Origin: Hofstenia miamia
Taxonomy: Eukaryota > Xenacoelomorpha > Acoela
Length of the DNA: 64,000 bases
NCBI GenBank assembly: GCA_004352715.1
Contig: SCFE01000001.1
Coordinates: forward strand, 3,235,106-3,299,105
Direction: 5' to 3'
Each line of letters begins with the position of its first letter. Position 1 is the first letter of the stretch. Shown piece after piece: positions 9,649 to 21,795 of the stretch. The notes below the pieces were generated by a model. It had not been told where the DNA came from, made no database searches, and was given only the letters and a program-made list of their open reading frames with translations. A program made the translations under genes and the position numbers.

Positions 9649-12379
9649 CGCCTTTTGTCGAAATGCAACTCATTTCTTTCTGCAATTACTCTTTTTGTCA
9701 TAGGTTTAACTTAGAATGTGAGTTGTATTTTTTGTAACAAACACTTTTGGAGCAATAAACTTCAATAAAATTGCTCAACTTTGCAAATTGCTGTGCTGAA
9801 AAAAGTTCCAACACATTTGATGGTCACATAAATATACCATTCCTTTTCAAGTCTTCTCTTTTTCACAAATCGGTTGCATAATTCATAGTAGTAGCAATTT
9901 CTCAAAGGTGTAATATCAATAATGTTTGCAACATATATTGTGTGTTTTCAATGAATTGGAAAGAGTAAACCAATCATTAGGAAGATGTAGAGATTAGGGA
10001 AACGGTAACACAACTCAAAACGTTGATGGACTGCTACACTATTTTTTTTCCTAATAATTATTGCTCTATGAAAAAAATTCACGATGAAAGTGCTGGCAGC
10101 CAACAACTATTGGTTAACCTTTGTTTTTATGTATTCAATACATATCATAGATTTTTAAAAACAATTAATTTAAATTAATTGCAAGGTAAAAAATCAATTA
10201 ATTTAATTTTGGATTCCCAAGATCAATTAATTTAAATTAATTTTCAATCAATTAATTTTTAGGCATCCTTGCAACTTTGTTCTTAGCCGATATTTACGAT
10301 AATCGATATATTTAATTATTCATGTGAGGTATTTATTGTGGCATTTTAAGTGATCCGATAATCTATCGGAACACAGACGATATCGATAATTTCACACCCG
10401 GGACATTCGACCCCACACCTCCCAATGAAAAATCCTGGATGCCACCCTAGATTTGGTTGTTTTGTGCAACAATGGTTTTATACAGAATAACGAGATTTTT
10501 TAATTACAGGATTTATCAATTTTGCTGGATTCCCTCGTGTAGTTGATAGAAACGCTTTACTGTTTGAGCGGGACGTGATTTCGTTTGCCTGCGTACGCTG
10601 CAAAGCACACTGGCTTTTGATGAATTTTTCATTATTCATTTCGTACCGATAACAAAGGATTTTAATAAGGCCTATCATTTTAAATTTCATTTTCATTTAC
10701 TAGTTTTTTATTCAATTTTGTGGCAGCTAATCAAAATTTATATTCAATTTTCAATATTTTTTGCGTTTTGCAATTTGACAGATGTTAAATTTTCTTGTAT
10801 TTTGGCAGAAATTATAATTATATTGACACTATTTACAATTTGATTAGAAAGAAACTTTTTCGATGAACTGCTGGTTTAATTAATGTTTTGTGCTGTATCA
10901 CATTTTTGTTCAAAACTTGTTCACAGAGTCGAACATACTAAAGTCATTAAAGTTACATTTTTCCCGTAAGCAAGATTGTTTAGGGCGGCCAAATTCTATT
11001 GTAGCACATCCATGCGTAAGTGGGAATTACTTTGTAGATCTTATTTTATCATGTTGTACATTATTTCTGTTATGGTAATATTTGATTATAGGGTAAAAGC
11101 TTAACTGTAATGATATAGCTGTGATTAAATTTTATTCACTAGGTTGCAGAGAATTATAACTGGATTTAAAACAAGTGGTCGTTATTCATCTTTAACAAAA
11201 CATTTATAAATAATTGAGAAATTATCTGGTTATCCGTAATCTTGTAACACCTTTTGATCATTGAAAGGGCTTGGAGAATGCCCTCAAGTTTTTTGCAACA
11301 AATTATGTCGTCCCTGATTTATAGTTTAATTCTACAATTCAGCTAGTGGAAGGAAAAGATATTTGAAGTTAATTGTATAACAATTTTCCCTAACACAAAA
11401 ATGGTTTACAATTTCGAACATTGTCATATGAATGAGTATTTTATTGGCTTTATTTTCATTTGTAGAGTCCCCATTCTTTGTGACGAATCATGTAGGATTT
11501 CCATTTATTTATTAGAAAATCTGTACCAAGTATTTTTTCAACTTGATTGCTTACCTAAATGAATACACTCGATTTCTGGTTAATTTTGTATACATCCTTA
11601 CAATAACTTTTCTGAAATGTAAGCCTTATTTATTAAATTCGGTAGAATTCCTCGCAATTTTTTAAATTAATTTCTTAAGGATTAGGACATAATGCATCAA
11701 TTTGTAGTAAAATAAATTTCTTATATGATTTCTTCGTGTATTTAATGAAACTTATAGCATCCCCATTTCTCAAATTTAATTTTGGATAAAACTTCAGGCC
11801 ATAATGATAACATCTCTAAATATAGTTTTTTGTGTTATGATGGGGATCAGGTCGTCTAAGCTTCATTGATGGCTATCCTACAAATACACTTTCTTTGTCC
11901 TCGGAATCACAAGGCTCAAAATTTAAGAATTAGTTAAAAATCAAACTGAGGCTGAAAATATTAATTCAGAGCTTTCTGAAAATCTAATAAACTGAGATAT
12001 TTGTAAATTTTCTGTTTTTGTGTTTTTTATGCTAACAGTCTTTTTTCTATGCAGAGATTTAAGAATCACGTAATATTTTAGGTTCATATTGACTGAATCA
12101 TTAAGATTAATTAAGGCTTGGCCAGCGGCGCACGCAGGAGTTTTTTGACGGGGCATTTAAGTTATGTGTATAAGCGGAGCGAAAGCCCGTGAAAATTTTT
12201 TAGGGTACTTTGAAAATAAACCCTACCAAATGCATTTCACGACCTTAGATTTTAAATTTTTCATTTTTTATACCGAAAATTTTTTTGATTTATCCAGTTA
12301 AAATCACTTTTGAAAACCTGGCGGGGCGACATTCCACCATGTTGCTTGCACGGTTTCACTAATGGGATAATTGCCTCAC
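9649..12379. other. AT-rich DNA with palindrome cluster at 10150-10265, no gene seen
   Basis: AATTAATTTAAATTAATT, a perfect 18-base palindrome, occurs twice (near 10160 and 10225). Related AATTAATT runs lie between and beside the copies, and the cluster is bounded by the inverted words TTGCAAGG and CCTTGCAA. This suggests a hairpin-forming remnant of an inverted-repeat element. The rest of the interval holds no supported gene. Confidence 0.5.
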
Positions 12380-14158
12380 ATCAAAATGAAAAACCGTATT
12401 ATGCTATCATGGATTGCACAAGATGATTTCACCTCACTAGAATTTAAGGTATTGTTTGCTGGAATGCACTTAACTCTAAGGACGCCTATGAATCCGCTGT
12501 TCTGGATCTTTTTGCTTCCTCATCTCTTGAACAACTTGTATTTTCTCCTACTTCCTTCTCCTCCCTCCTTGACTTGCTTTTGTGCTCTCACCCTGACACA
12601 TTTTTGACACCCCTGCGGTCTCTGTTCCGATCACTCATTTGTTCGCTTCAACCGGTCTGCCAATTCTATTACCACATCTGCTTGTCCAACTTGCTCCTCA
12701 ATATGCTCGATCTAACAGTGACTTTGTATCTCTAAATGCTGCTCTCTCTTCATCCCCCATTTTTATTGACTCTTTCTCTGCTGATGACTGTACACCTTCC
12801 TTCACCAAGTTATTTACTCTTTTGTTACTCGTCGTCGGAAAAAGCGTATTTCTCTCCCTTTCTATTTGTCATCCCTTACTGGACACTCTTTGAATAAACT
12901 CGAATCTTTCAAACGCCGTTCTGGTCTTTCCGATTTTTCGAAACTCTTCTCTCACAGGAGACGTCATCAACTTTATTGAGCTTGACAAATTCTCTCTGCT
13001 GTCTTGCTTCTTATTTGGATCTCTTCACGACTCTTATTCTTGCTTGCGTTCCGTTCATTCCAAACCTCCCCAGTTTGAAATGGAATCATCTTTCTGCTCA
13101 CTCGGATCTGGACAAAACGCTAATCTCGTCAATGTCTATTTCGCATTGAATTTCTCGGCCTTGCTGGAAAACATCTTGGATCTCTCCGTTGTTAAAATCC
13201 AATCGGTTTCCATTCTCTCAAGTCTCTTCTTATCGTCTAATAGCTATTCTTTCTAGGCTGTCAATCATCTTTGAGTGCCTTGTCTTTCGTTACGTGTTCC
13301 CTAAAATTAACCACCTCATCTCCTCTTCTCAACATGGTAACCTTCCGAGTCGTTCTACCATTACTAACTTGCTCACTTTGATTGAAAACTGCTATTTCCA
13401 CTCTGATCGTAATGATCTTGGTTGCATAATCTTAACATTTCTAAAGCTTTTCATCGGCTCCCTCATTCTATTCTTCTTGACAAATTACGTTCATTTGGCT
13501 TTGATGCTCATTTCATCTAACTCTTCCAGTTTAACTTGTCCAATCGTCGTCAGTGTGTCAAAATCAAATCGTCTATTCTCCTGCTCTTGTCTCTAGTGGT
13601 GCTCCTCAAGGTTCCGTATTTGCTGTTCTCTTCTTCCTCGTTGCTATCAACGACCTCCCTCAATCTGTCCTCAATTCATCCTGTCTACTGTACGTTGATG
13701 ACACTGCGATTTTTAACATTGTAGTTCTTTTGCCTCCAATATTACCTCTGATCTTGAGCTTTTGTCTACTTGGTCTTCTGTTAACCATCTTGATTTTAGC
13801 CCAACCAAGAAATGTGGGATTTCCTTCTGATCTGCCTCTCCCTGTGAAATGACCTCTCCCTTTCCATACAAAGACGCTCTTCTCAAATACTGCACTCTCC
13901 CGCTGTCGCTGTAATTTCATGCCTATGATCTTCTGTTCCATCGTTGGACCTTGAGCCCTCCAAAGACCATTGATTCCCCCCTCAGTTTCAAGAAATCTTT
14001 CCTCTTTGCAAAGCCTTTCTCCAACTTCGCCTACTCTTCCATCTGCTCCTACTTTATCTCCTGGGACTGTCCTCGCTTCCTTAAAACTTCACTTGTTTTT
14101 ATATTTTTGTAGTGTCTGCCTTCAGTGGCTAAATTCATTATTATTATTATTATTTATG
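12380..14158 (+). mobile_element. CR1/jockey-like LINE, decayed, with (ATT)n tail
   Basis: On the plus strand, 12490-12620 resembles the end of an APE-type endonuclease (ALDLFASSSLEQLVFSPTSF then SSLLDLLL). RT motifs follow: SYRLIAILSRLSIIFECLV (about 13213-13270), QHGNLPSRSTITNLL, and in another frame SGAPQGSVFAVLFFLVAIND (about 13591-13650) and YVDDTAIF (about 13690-13713). In this clade the usual reading is SGVPQGSVLGPLLFL and YADDT, so the active-site alanine is replaced by valine. Several frameshifts and stops break the ORF. Little of the C-terminal part is recognisable. The copy ends at (ATT)n (14136-14158), a typical microsatellite tail for CR1/L2/jockey-type LINEs. Confidence 0.85.
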
Positions 14159-14672
14159 TGGAAAATATTAAAATTTTACTGGAGCCCAACCTAACCCTGT
14201 ATAATTATGTAGAGCATACTTTAATTGGCATCAAATTCGAGCTCACCACTGAATATTAGTAATTATGATGTCGAAATTACGCTTTGATCTGTAATTACAA
14301 TATTAACATAGTCTCGTAAATATTCAGTGTGTTTTGCAATTTAATATCGTCGTAAGTACTCCCACCGTTTTTTCCTTTAAAATGGGAAAATTCTTTCTAC
14401 GACCCAGCGGTGGAATCTGGTTGAGATTTTAAAACCCACCCGAAACCAATTTGCTCAAATCGAACCCGCAATGGAAATTTTAACCCGATTTCAACCCAAT
14501 TTCAGCACGAATTTCGAAAATCAAATATGAAATTGAGAAATATCATTCTTTAACTGTGTATTTAAAATTTAATTTTTTTGGATGGTGTCAGCTACCAGTG
14601 AGGAGCCCCTTTCAGTCACAGTAAGCCCACAAGAAGGGAAGTCTCTTAGATCAACCAGGTGCCTCTTTATCT
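14159..14672. other. AT-rich DNA, nothing recognised
   Basis: No ORF, RNA gene or repeat structure stands out between the LINE tail and the piggyBac-type MITE. Confidence 0.5.
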
Positions 14673-14676
14673 TTAA

Positions 14677-14784
14677 CCCTAAAACGGTTGCACGTATTTT
14701 TCACTTCATCCGGTTGCGTGTATACATTTTGTTGACAAGCATTTTGGATATGGTAAACCAGAGTTGGAACCGGCCGTTTTAGGG
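14677..14784. mobile_element. piggyBac-type MITE, 108 bp, TTAA-flanked
   Basis: The sequence reads TTAA (14673-14676), CCCTAAAACGG, about 86 bp, CCGTTTTAGGG, TTAA (14785-14788). Termini beginning CCC with a TTAA target duplication are the defining ends of piggyBac-superfamily elements. The 11-bp inverted repeats are perfect. The interior is too short to code for a transposase, so mobility would have depended on an enzyme supplied from elsewhere. Confidence 0.85.
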
Positions 14785-14788
14785 TTAA

Positions 14789-16440
14789 AAAACAAATCAA
14801 GATGGAAATATTTTTATTTCGGAAGATATGACAACTGAAATACTAGCAGATTGATGCATGATAAAATATCTATAAATCCAAGTTCCTAGTTTTTATTCTT
14901 TGTCAAAGTCATTCCTGCTGCTGATTAGTTTTCCCTTAGATTTAGCAATTATCTTCTTACTATTATAAACGCACAGGTACGAATTAGTCCTTTTTAATCC
15001 AACTTATTTGTTCGGTAAACAATCTTACACCAGGTTGAAATGTCCTTGATATTATGCACATTGCAAGACATTATTATTTTTATTATTATATATTATATTT
15101 TATTAAAACTATGAAAAAATTTTCCCACCTGAACCCGTTTTGCTTTCACAAACCCGACCCGACCCTAACGGATCTCGATTTCACCTCTGCTACGACCCAC
15201 CTTTACCCTTGTCTTTTTGCTAAATGCCACGTGGCCCATCTCAAAAGCGATCCATTTTACCCATGACCCCATTTTCACTTTTGATTTGCATTCGTATTCG
15301 TATAAATTCGTAATCGAGAAAATTCGATAATTATTCCATCATTTGAGCGCATTATTTGATGTTCGATTGGAAATCTTTTTATTGAGGTATATTTATGTAT
15401 TATTTTAGTATTTCAATGAATTTTTTGTCATATGTAGCATTAATGTTTTAATTGGCATTTTACAAACTAATCATTAGGAAAACTGAAATTGATATGGAGA
15501 ATTTCTCATAGATTTTTTATCTACTCCCTTTTTCTTTTCATAATGTATTTTAGCCTACATACAGGGCTGCTTTTAAATTGAGTTGTTCGTCTTTCTATCT
15601 TGCATCATAATCTTTGTTACTGTTGCAATATGCGTGCTAACTGTTTCGCATGATAAATCGATGGCCGATAAAGCATCTGACAGTGGTGTTGTTATGCTGA
15701 GTTGCAAATCGCGCCTAAATTCATAATTGATAACAGAACATGGGCTTTTAATCAATTGCGCATCTATAAATAACTACTCCATTAATTCTGAAAAAAACTG
15801 ATATTCTAAAAATTATGTTTATCTAAATACTAAAATTGACATTTTAAAATACGAACACCGCTGGGAAAAATATTTGTTATAAAAAAACTACCACATCATT
15901 TCTATTCATTTTATTAAAGGTGTTCAAACCTATCCAAGCAACTCCCCCACCCCTCAACTAGGGCCCTGATTGTCCATTTGGCTCTGTAAGCATTGGATAT
16001 TTTTAGATCAATGCTGATGCTAATTGCCTCTTTGTCGTGTCACAACAAGTGTATTATATTTCATCGCAGTAAATCTTCTTGATTTGGGGACTTTGCGGTC
16101 TAGACAACATTTCATCAATTTACTCATGCAATTAGCGTCGCCACTTGTTGTTTTTGTATTTCGAAAAACAATATTGTCCTCTGTCTAAGTGCTTGCATTA
16201 AATATCACTTTATATTATTTGCTAATATTTACGCAAACGTCTTCATCTATTTCTTCAAAATTTTATTGCTCTATCAGACTATTTTTAAAATTGGTCCAAA
16301 AAATCAAGTTGTCAAGGGTTTCCTATTCTTAGGTAACTTTATTTCAAAAGTCCTGCAAACATTTTAAATTAACGTTGCTTGACATTGACCAAATTTTCTC
16401 GTTGTATTTGCCTTGCTCTCTAATTCACTTGTTTACAACT
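14789..16440. other. AT-rich DNA, nothing recognised
   Basis: Short ORFs (15054-15266 plus, 15573-15755 minus) have no motif. No repeats of note. Confidence 0.45.
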
Positions 16441-16448
16441 GTTATGAA

Positions 16449-16877
16449 CAGGGTTGGCATGTTGTAAAGACTGTTTAAAACAACTAATTTTTTGCAATAT
16501 TTGTTTTAACTATTTTTTCAAATTTCTTTTGAACTTTATGGAGAGTTTGGAACCTAATTTTTTAGTTTCGACCATTCGTACTCTCATAATAATCAATTTT
16601 CTACTGGAAACTTATTTTCTTTACATGAATGAAACGAAATTGAATGTTGATAAGTTTATCATAATTCAAAGTTTGTTACTATATGTTTCAGCAAAATGTT
16701 AGTACCTTGACGTGGTCCTGTCTAAGAGCAAAAAACATAGTTTTAAACGTGTAAAACGTTTTTTGTAAAAAAATACACTTTTTGCCAACCCTGGCGGTCC
16801 TGTCTAAGAGCAAAAAACATAGTTTTAAACGTGTAAAACGTTTTTTTGTAAAAAAAATACACTTTTTGCCAAACCTG
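16449..16877. mobile_element. hAT-type MITE with tandemly duplicated right end
   Basis: The left end CAGGGTTGGC (16449-16458) pairs with GCCAAACCTG at 16868-16877 and with GCCAACCCTG at about 16784-16793. Flanks GTTATGAA (16441-16448) and GTTATTAA (16878-16885) match at 7 of 8 bases, an 8-bp target duplication. CAGGG termini and 8-bp duplications are the hAT hallmarks. The terminal 82 bp at the right end is present twice in tandem (16714-16795, 16796-16877), nearly identical. There is no transposase frame. Confidence 0.82.
16714..16877. repeat. Tandem duplication (82 bp x 2) of the hAT MITE right end
   Basis: Both units contain GGTCCTGTCTAAGAGC and GTTTTAAACGTGTAAAACG and end in the terminal repeat. 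They differ by a few bases and by homopolymer length. Confidence 0.9.
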
Positions 16878-17233
16878 GTTATTAAGTTTACATCAATGAA
16901 AGATCTTTTTGAGTATATCGAGTCTGATAGTCTCTTCCTACCTTGGAAGAATGGCTCAACTCTTTATGTGATTCAGACTAATTTTGGATATTTTTAATGC
17001 ATTTTGTTATTTTTAAAGTTTTATTTGTTTGAGTAAATTTAGAATTTGTTGAACATTTTCTATGGTGTTCAAAATGTCTGTTTTTGAATTTCCATTTCAA
17101 TTTTCCATTAAATTTTTATTCCTATAAGGTGATTTCCAATAGAGAAGAGCGCGGTACAGGTTTTGTAAAATTATTTCCACCTCATAGAAAAAACTTCACC
17201 ACTAACCACCCCAATGTCCATTTTTACCGCAAA

Positions 17234-17241
17234 TATATATN

Positions 17242-17271
<30 letters not shown>
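17234..17271. repeat. (TA)n microsatellite with one N
   Basis: TA dinucleotides with a single N at 17241. Confidence 0.9.
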
Positions 17272-17274
<3 letters not shown>

Positions 17275-17354
17275 GATTGAAAATCCCTTGAACATAAATA
17301 TCTTTTGTTTATATTGGGGTTAAGCCATATTGTCTTGCAAATTATCCTAGCTAA

Positions 17355-17420
17355 CGTAAAATTGTTAGAATTGATTTTTATTGCCTCCGTAAAATTGTTA
17401 GAATTGATTTTTATTGCCTC
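17355..17420 (+). repeat. 33-bp tandem duplication
   Basis: Two adjacent identical copies of a unit starting CGTAAAATTGTTAGAATTG and ending in TTGCCTC. Confidence 0.9.
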
Positions 17421-17510
17421 ATCATGCTAAGTACTAAATCAAAATTAAAAAACTTTTCATTTTTATCATCAAAATTTTCTATCGTGAAATGTGTTAAAAT
17501 CACATTGGCA

Positions 17511-17700
17511 CACGGGGTGGCAAAAACTGTATCCTTTACAAAAAACGTTTTAAGCGTTTAAAACATTGTTTTTTCCTTTTTAGACAGATGCACTTAAACG
17601 TAATTAAATTTTGCTGAAAACACATATAGTAGCAAACATTGAATTATAAGCTAACCAACTAGTTTTGATTTAACATATGATTTGTCAACTTTTAAGACTA
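17511..17700. mobile_element. Partial second copy of the hAT MITE, inverted
   Basis: CACGGGGTGGCAAAAACTG and the following roughly 130 bp are the reverse complement of the right part of the 16449-16877 element. Shared words, on the opposite strand, include CAGCAAAAT, CTGTCTAA and AAAACGTTTTTTGTAAA. Divergence is clearly higher than between the two tandem right ends. The far end of this copy was not found. Confidence 0.65.
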
Positions 17701-18499
17701 GCTATAATTTTATTAGTTTTCTTCTATTAGGCATTTCCTAGTGTTAATATGAAGTATTCTGCAATACGTAGGAAGCATTTCGCTTCTGCACATGTTGAAA
17801 TAATAAATGCACGTCAATTGTTTTAATGTCTGATAGTGTTAGTGGTTTGATAAGCGTGCAGTCTGTCACACGAACGCTGCATTTGATTCTCTCGTTGGAT
17901 TAATACTGCTGTGGTTAATTAATCACGATATTACTTTTTAAGGGGATTGAAATTAGAGCCAGGAGAAATACGATTAAGCGACTACGTTTCTTAAAATTTC
18001 GTTTTATATGCCAATTATTAATCGCGCTGATAATCAGTTTTTTGAAGGTCGTCGTCCCAAAATTTTGACGAAATATAATTTTTACGAGAAAGAGGGAACA
18101 TTTTGCAGAAATAGCTACATATATTAAAATTAAATTGTTTTAGAATGCATCCAATCGTAATATTTGAATTTAATCCTTACGTATACCCAAATGTATACTA
18201 TAGGACGCTCGCAACATGTATGCCTTCGGAGCGAGTATTTAACAATACAGGCAATATCTTTTCGTCAAGAACGTAGTTCACTTTCCTCCTTTAATTTCAA
18301 AAGATCATCATGTATTTTTTTGTTTCTCTTCAAAAATCATTGAACAAATATGGGGCAATAAGATATCGCAAGTAGTTTTTGGAGCGAGAATTTTTTAATT
18401 GAGGCAACTTGGGCCCGTAGAACATAAAGCTTGGGGCAATATGGGCCAGATGTCATCACGTGGAAATGGGGTAGGGCAGAGCAGGTCACTAACATCTCA

Positions 18500-18691
18500 T
18501 ATATATATANNNNNNNNNNNNNNNNNNNNNNNNNNNNNNNNNNNNNNNNNNNNNNNNNNNNNNNNNNNNNNNNNNNNNNNNNNNNNNNNNNNNNNNNNNN
18601 NNNNNNNNNNNNNNNNNNNNNNNNNNNNNNNNNNNNNNNNNNNNNNNNNNNNNNNNNNNNNNNNNNNNNNNNNNNNNNNNNNNNNNNNNNN

Positions 18692-18720
<29 letters not shown>
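18500..18720. repeat. (TA)n array containing an N-gap
   Basis: TA dinucleotides on both sides of N 18510-18691. Confidence 0.9.
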
Positions 18721-18724
<4 letters not shown>

Positions 18725-19958
18725 GGCTTTGTAAACTTCAAATTGAATTTTTGCATTAAAAACACAATTTTTTTCAATTTATAAGGTTACAAAACACCAA
18801 ATTGCATTGAAGGCATATGAAAAAATTTTTTTATAAAAAATTTATTGTTTTAAACAGATATTATCATATAGTTTTTTCATCTTTTAAATTTTTTCTCTAA
18901 AATTAAAAAAAAATTTATCACATATATTGTTTTGTAACTTCATGTATATTGGGGTTTTGTTTAAAATTCGGTGAATTGGGTTTTCATGCACAAAATATTC
19001 ATCCAACAAATCTAATTTCAACTGCTTTGACGTCAAACGCAGGAAAACTCTGGAACGACGGGCTAAATTTGCTTGAGAACGGTTTAGAAGGACGCCTGGT
19101 TTTGCTAATGGCCCATTTAACCGGTTCTTTTATAATGTCAAATAATTGAAGATACTGTTTGCTTTGATAATTGAAAAAATTCGCTAATTTTTTCTGTTGA
19201 ATTTTTTCCAGAAATTTTGAAACTATAATTTTTCATATTTCGAAGGAAATAGTTTACCACGCATTTTGCTGTGAAAAATGATATAATTGCTCAGCAGTTG
19301 TCAGAAATGCTAAGCTTAGATCTAAATGCTAACAGGTACATTCTGGAATTTAGCATTCGCACTTTTAAAGTACCAGTAGCAACAAAGAAAACAGCGTTAA
19401 TGTGAAAAACATTAGTCTGAACTGGTATGCACAAGGCTGTATATATAACAAAATTTTAGCATTGCTTGTTGCTCTAATATTACGGGTTCGCGCTTATCCT
19501 TTACTATAGGAAACTTACTAGTAAATTCATGAGTAATTCTAACACTAGAAAGTCGAATTTGAATACTTTGCACATCTTAAATGCATTTGTAATGCTTCAT
19601 GTAATGAAAATTTAAAAAGACAATCAGCTATTTTGTTCTTCTGACACTTTTCTTTCATTCGCTTTGTTTTCGTTAGTTTTACTTGAATGCGGCAATTCTG
19701 ACAACTGCATGAATTTAAGATATAGAATCATTGGACTTTCTAGTGTTAAATTACTGGTAAGTAAAGTTCAAATTACTAGTAAACTGACATTTGAAATTTT
19801 ATATTGAGTCACTCTTCTCATTGATGTGTTAAACATGTCGCTTGTAACAGTGTTCTAATAAACTAATCGAATCGACAGTGACAACAAATGAAATTGCTTT
19901 TATAACATATTCTAGTGAATTTCAATGTCGATTTTAAACGTGTATTCTACATTGCATG

Positions 19959-19965
<7 letters not shown>

Positions 19966-19991
<26 letters not shown>

Positions 19992-20076
19992 NNNNNNNNN
20001 NNNNNNNNNNNNNNNNNNNNNNNNNNNNNNNNNNNNNNNNNNNNNNNNNNNNNNNNNNNNNNNATATATATATATT
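19966..20076. repeat. (TA)n array containing an N-gap
   Basis: TA dinucleotides on both sides of N 19992-20063. Confidence 0.9.
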
Positions 20077-20166
20077 GAAAGTTATTTTACTGTTATCTAT
20101 ATTCTATGCTTTTTTCAAAGTGTGAAAATATTGTTTCTTCTCATTATTGAATTAATGGCTTTTTAG

Positions 20167-20406
20167 AGTTAATGGCAGACCACATTCAATTCTAGTAAAC
20201 TGGCCAAAGATCTTCATTTCATTCACATGCAACGGCGTTCAACCAAGACGGTCTGGATTTCCATCAGCTACTTTAGGTTTCAGAGCTGAAGTGAAATGGG
20301 GAGTCGATGAACAAAGATCCAAAATGCAAATGTGTGGTCGAGTTTTCGATAATAGTTATGGTGCTTTAGTAAATTTAACTTTTCCTTCGGAACATGATGC
20401 GGAAGG
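20167..20406 (+). CDS. CUB/LDLa transmembrane receptor (Neto/LEV-10/MIG-13-like), internal exon a: end of CUB1, start of CUB2
   Basis: This is an 80-codon stop-free exon between an acceptor (TTTTTAG at 20160-20166) and a donor (GG|GTGAG). The reading frame enters with two bases from the previous exon and leaves in phase 2. It encodes WPKIFISFTCNG...SATLGFRAEVKWG, which resembles the C-terminal strand of a CUB domain (...F...GFRA.y). It then encodes CGRVFDNSYGALVNLTFPSE, the usual opening of a CUB domain. CUB domains are extracellular beta-sandwiches that bind ligands or partner receptors. Upstream exons (signal peptide, most of CUB1) were not identified within 20 kb. The minus-strand frame here is a shadow. 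Confidence 0.82.
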
Positions 20407-21412
20407 GTGAGTTTTTTCCAAATTTTGCTTAAATATTTTAATACATATAATTTAACGTTTGTTGCAGCTTGAACATTAGTTATAAATTTGTTGCTTTTCG
20501 TAAAACCAGACGATCGGTATAAGGATGCCACCTGTAATCCACAGACTTGCATTAATTTTGGAAATTTAATTATTAATTAATATTGGAAGTAATTAGCACT
20601 GAATGCCTCAGTGTGGTTGGGTGGACTATGTTCATAAAAAGAAACACTTCACGTTATTTGTTGCTCTCATGGACTGTCGATCTCCTGATTACCTGATCAA
20701 AGGGAATTTAAAATTTTAAAGACTTTTAATTTTCAAGTACTTCAGCCACAACAATTCATATTAGTACAAATTTTCAACATTCTGTTCGAGCACGTTCACC
20801 GATACATGTTTGTACTTTAAGAAGGACATACTGTAGACAGTCGAAGCTTAACTGATGTAGTGTTGAAACATTTAAGTGAAATCGTTTTCACCGTTTTGAA
20901 CTTCGCATGTATCAGCTATTTGGTTAAATTCAGCAGTCAATTAAATGATCTCGTTGAAACTTTGCTTATTTGACTGTTCTAGTTTAAAAGACAAGTTGAG
21001 ACGTCTACAATGCTGTGAACAAACAATAAATCGCATATTGACACTTAGCGGCTTGCTTTTAATCTATCGTTATATGATAAAAAATTTGATAAAAAAGTAA
21101 AAACTTATTAATGGAGATAATGTAAATCTGGATGAATCAGATACTATTGACTGGCAAATGTTTCAAAAACGTCGTTGAATACTCTTAGTGTAGTAATCCA
21201 AACCAATCTCAAGCGGAAACCATTGAAATTTCGTATAGAAGACTGGCCTTAATCTGGAAGTTTAGCTGGTGGAGATCTTACTGTGAAGAAGTAGCATTTG
21301 AATTATTTCCTGAAAGTAATCAATTTCCGCAGCTCAGAATAGTTGCATACTTGTTCAGAATTTTGCCATAGCCAGCTAACTGCTATAAGTTATTATCTAA
21401 GACTGTAATATT
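20407..21412 (+). other. Intron sequence, nothing recognised
   Basis: AT-rich start of the 12.1-kb intron. No ORF, repeat or RNA gene stands out. Confidence 0.5.
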
Positions 21413-21420
21413 ATCTAGCA

Positions 21421-21787
21421 GAGCGGTTCTTAACCGGCGGGAAATTGGGAGACCTCAAGTGGGAAATTGTGAAATAAAAAAAGGAAAATTTTTTTGAAGA
21501 ATAAAATATTTTTAGAAATTATTATTTATGAATTAAAATGTCACAATATATTTTAATACACATTGAATACATTGTTTATAAATTTGTAGTCTTTAAGCGG
21601 AAATAAACAGTATGTTCCATGTTTAGCATTTATTACTCACTTTCTAAAGTCTTTCTTGTTATTATATTGAAAAATATATCCATTATTGTCAAATATAGAT
21701 TTTTTCATTTTTATATGTAAACAGATGGAGAGAATAATGGAAAAAAAATTGTTTATGGGGGATTATTCAAAAGGTTAAGAACCCCTG
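21421..21787. mobile_element. hAT-type MITE, 367 bp
   Basis: The left end GAGCGGTTCTTAACC matches the inverted right end CAGGGGTTCTTAACC at 13 of 15 bases. Flanks ATCTAGCA (21413-21420) and ATCTAACA (21788-21795) agree at 7 of 8 bases. CAGNGGTTCT termini and an 8-bp duplication are typical of hAT elements. The interior has no coding frame. Confidence 0.82.
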
Positions 21788-21795
21788 ATCTAACA

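Larger units (their letters stand above)
17701..20166. other. AT-rich DNA with two gapped (TA)n arrays
   Basis: (TA)n arrays flank N-gaps at 18510-18691 and 19992-20063. No upstream CUB exon or promoter could be recognised, although the gene at 20167 onward must have 5' exons. Confidence 0.5.

Noticed and set aside
10927-11015. Possible upstream receptor exon (open, acceptor and GTAAGT donor)
   Set aside because: It exits in phase 0 while the 20167 exon needs two carried bases, and its translation does not resemble a CUB domain.
12124-12340. hAT terminus CAGCGGCGCACGCAGG
   Set aside because: No inverted partner or target duplication was found.
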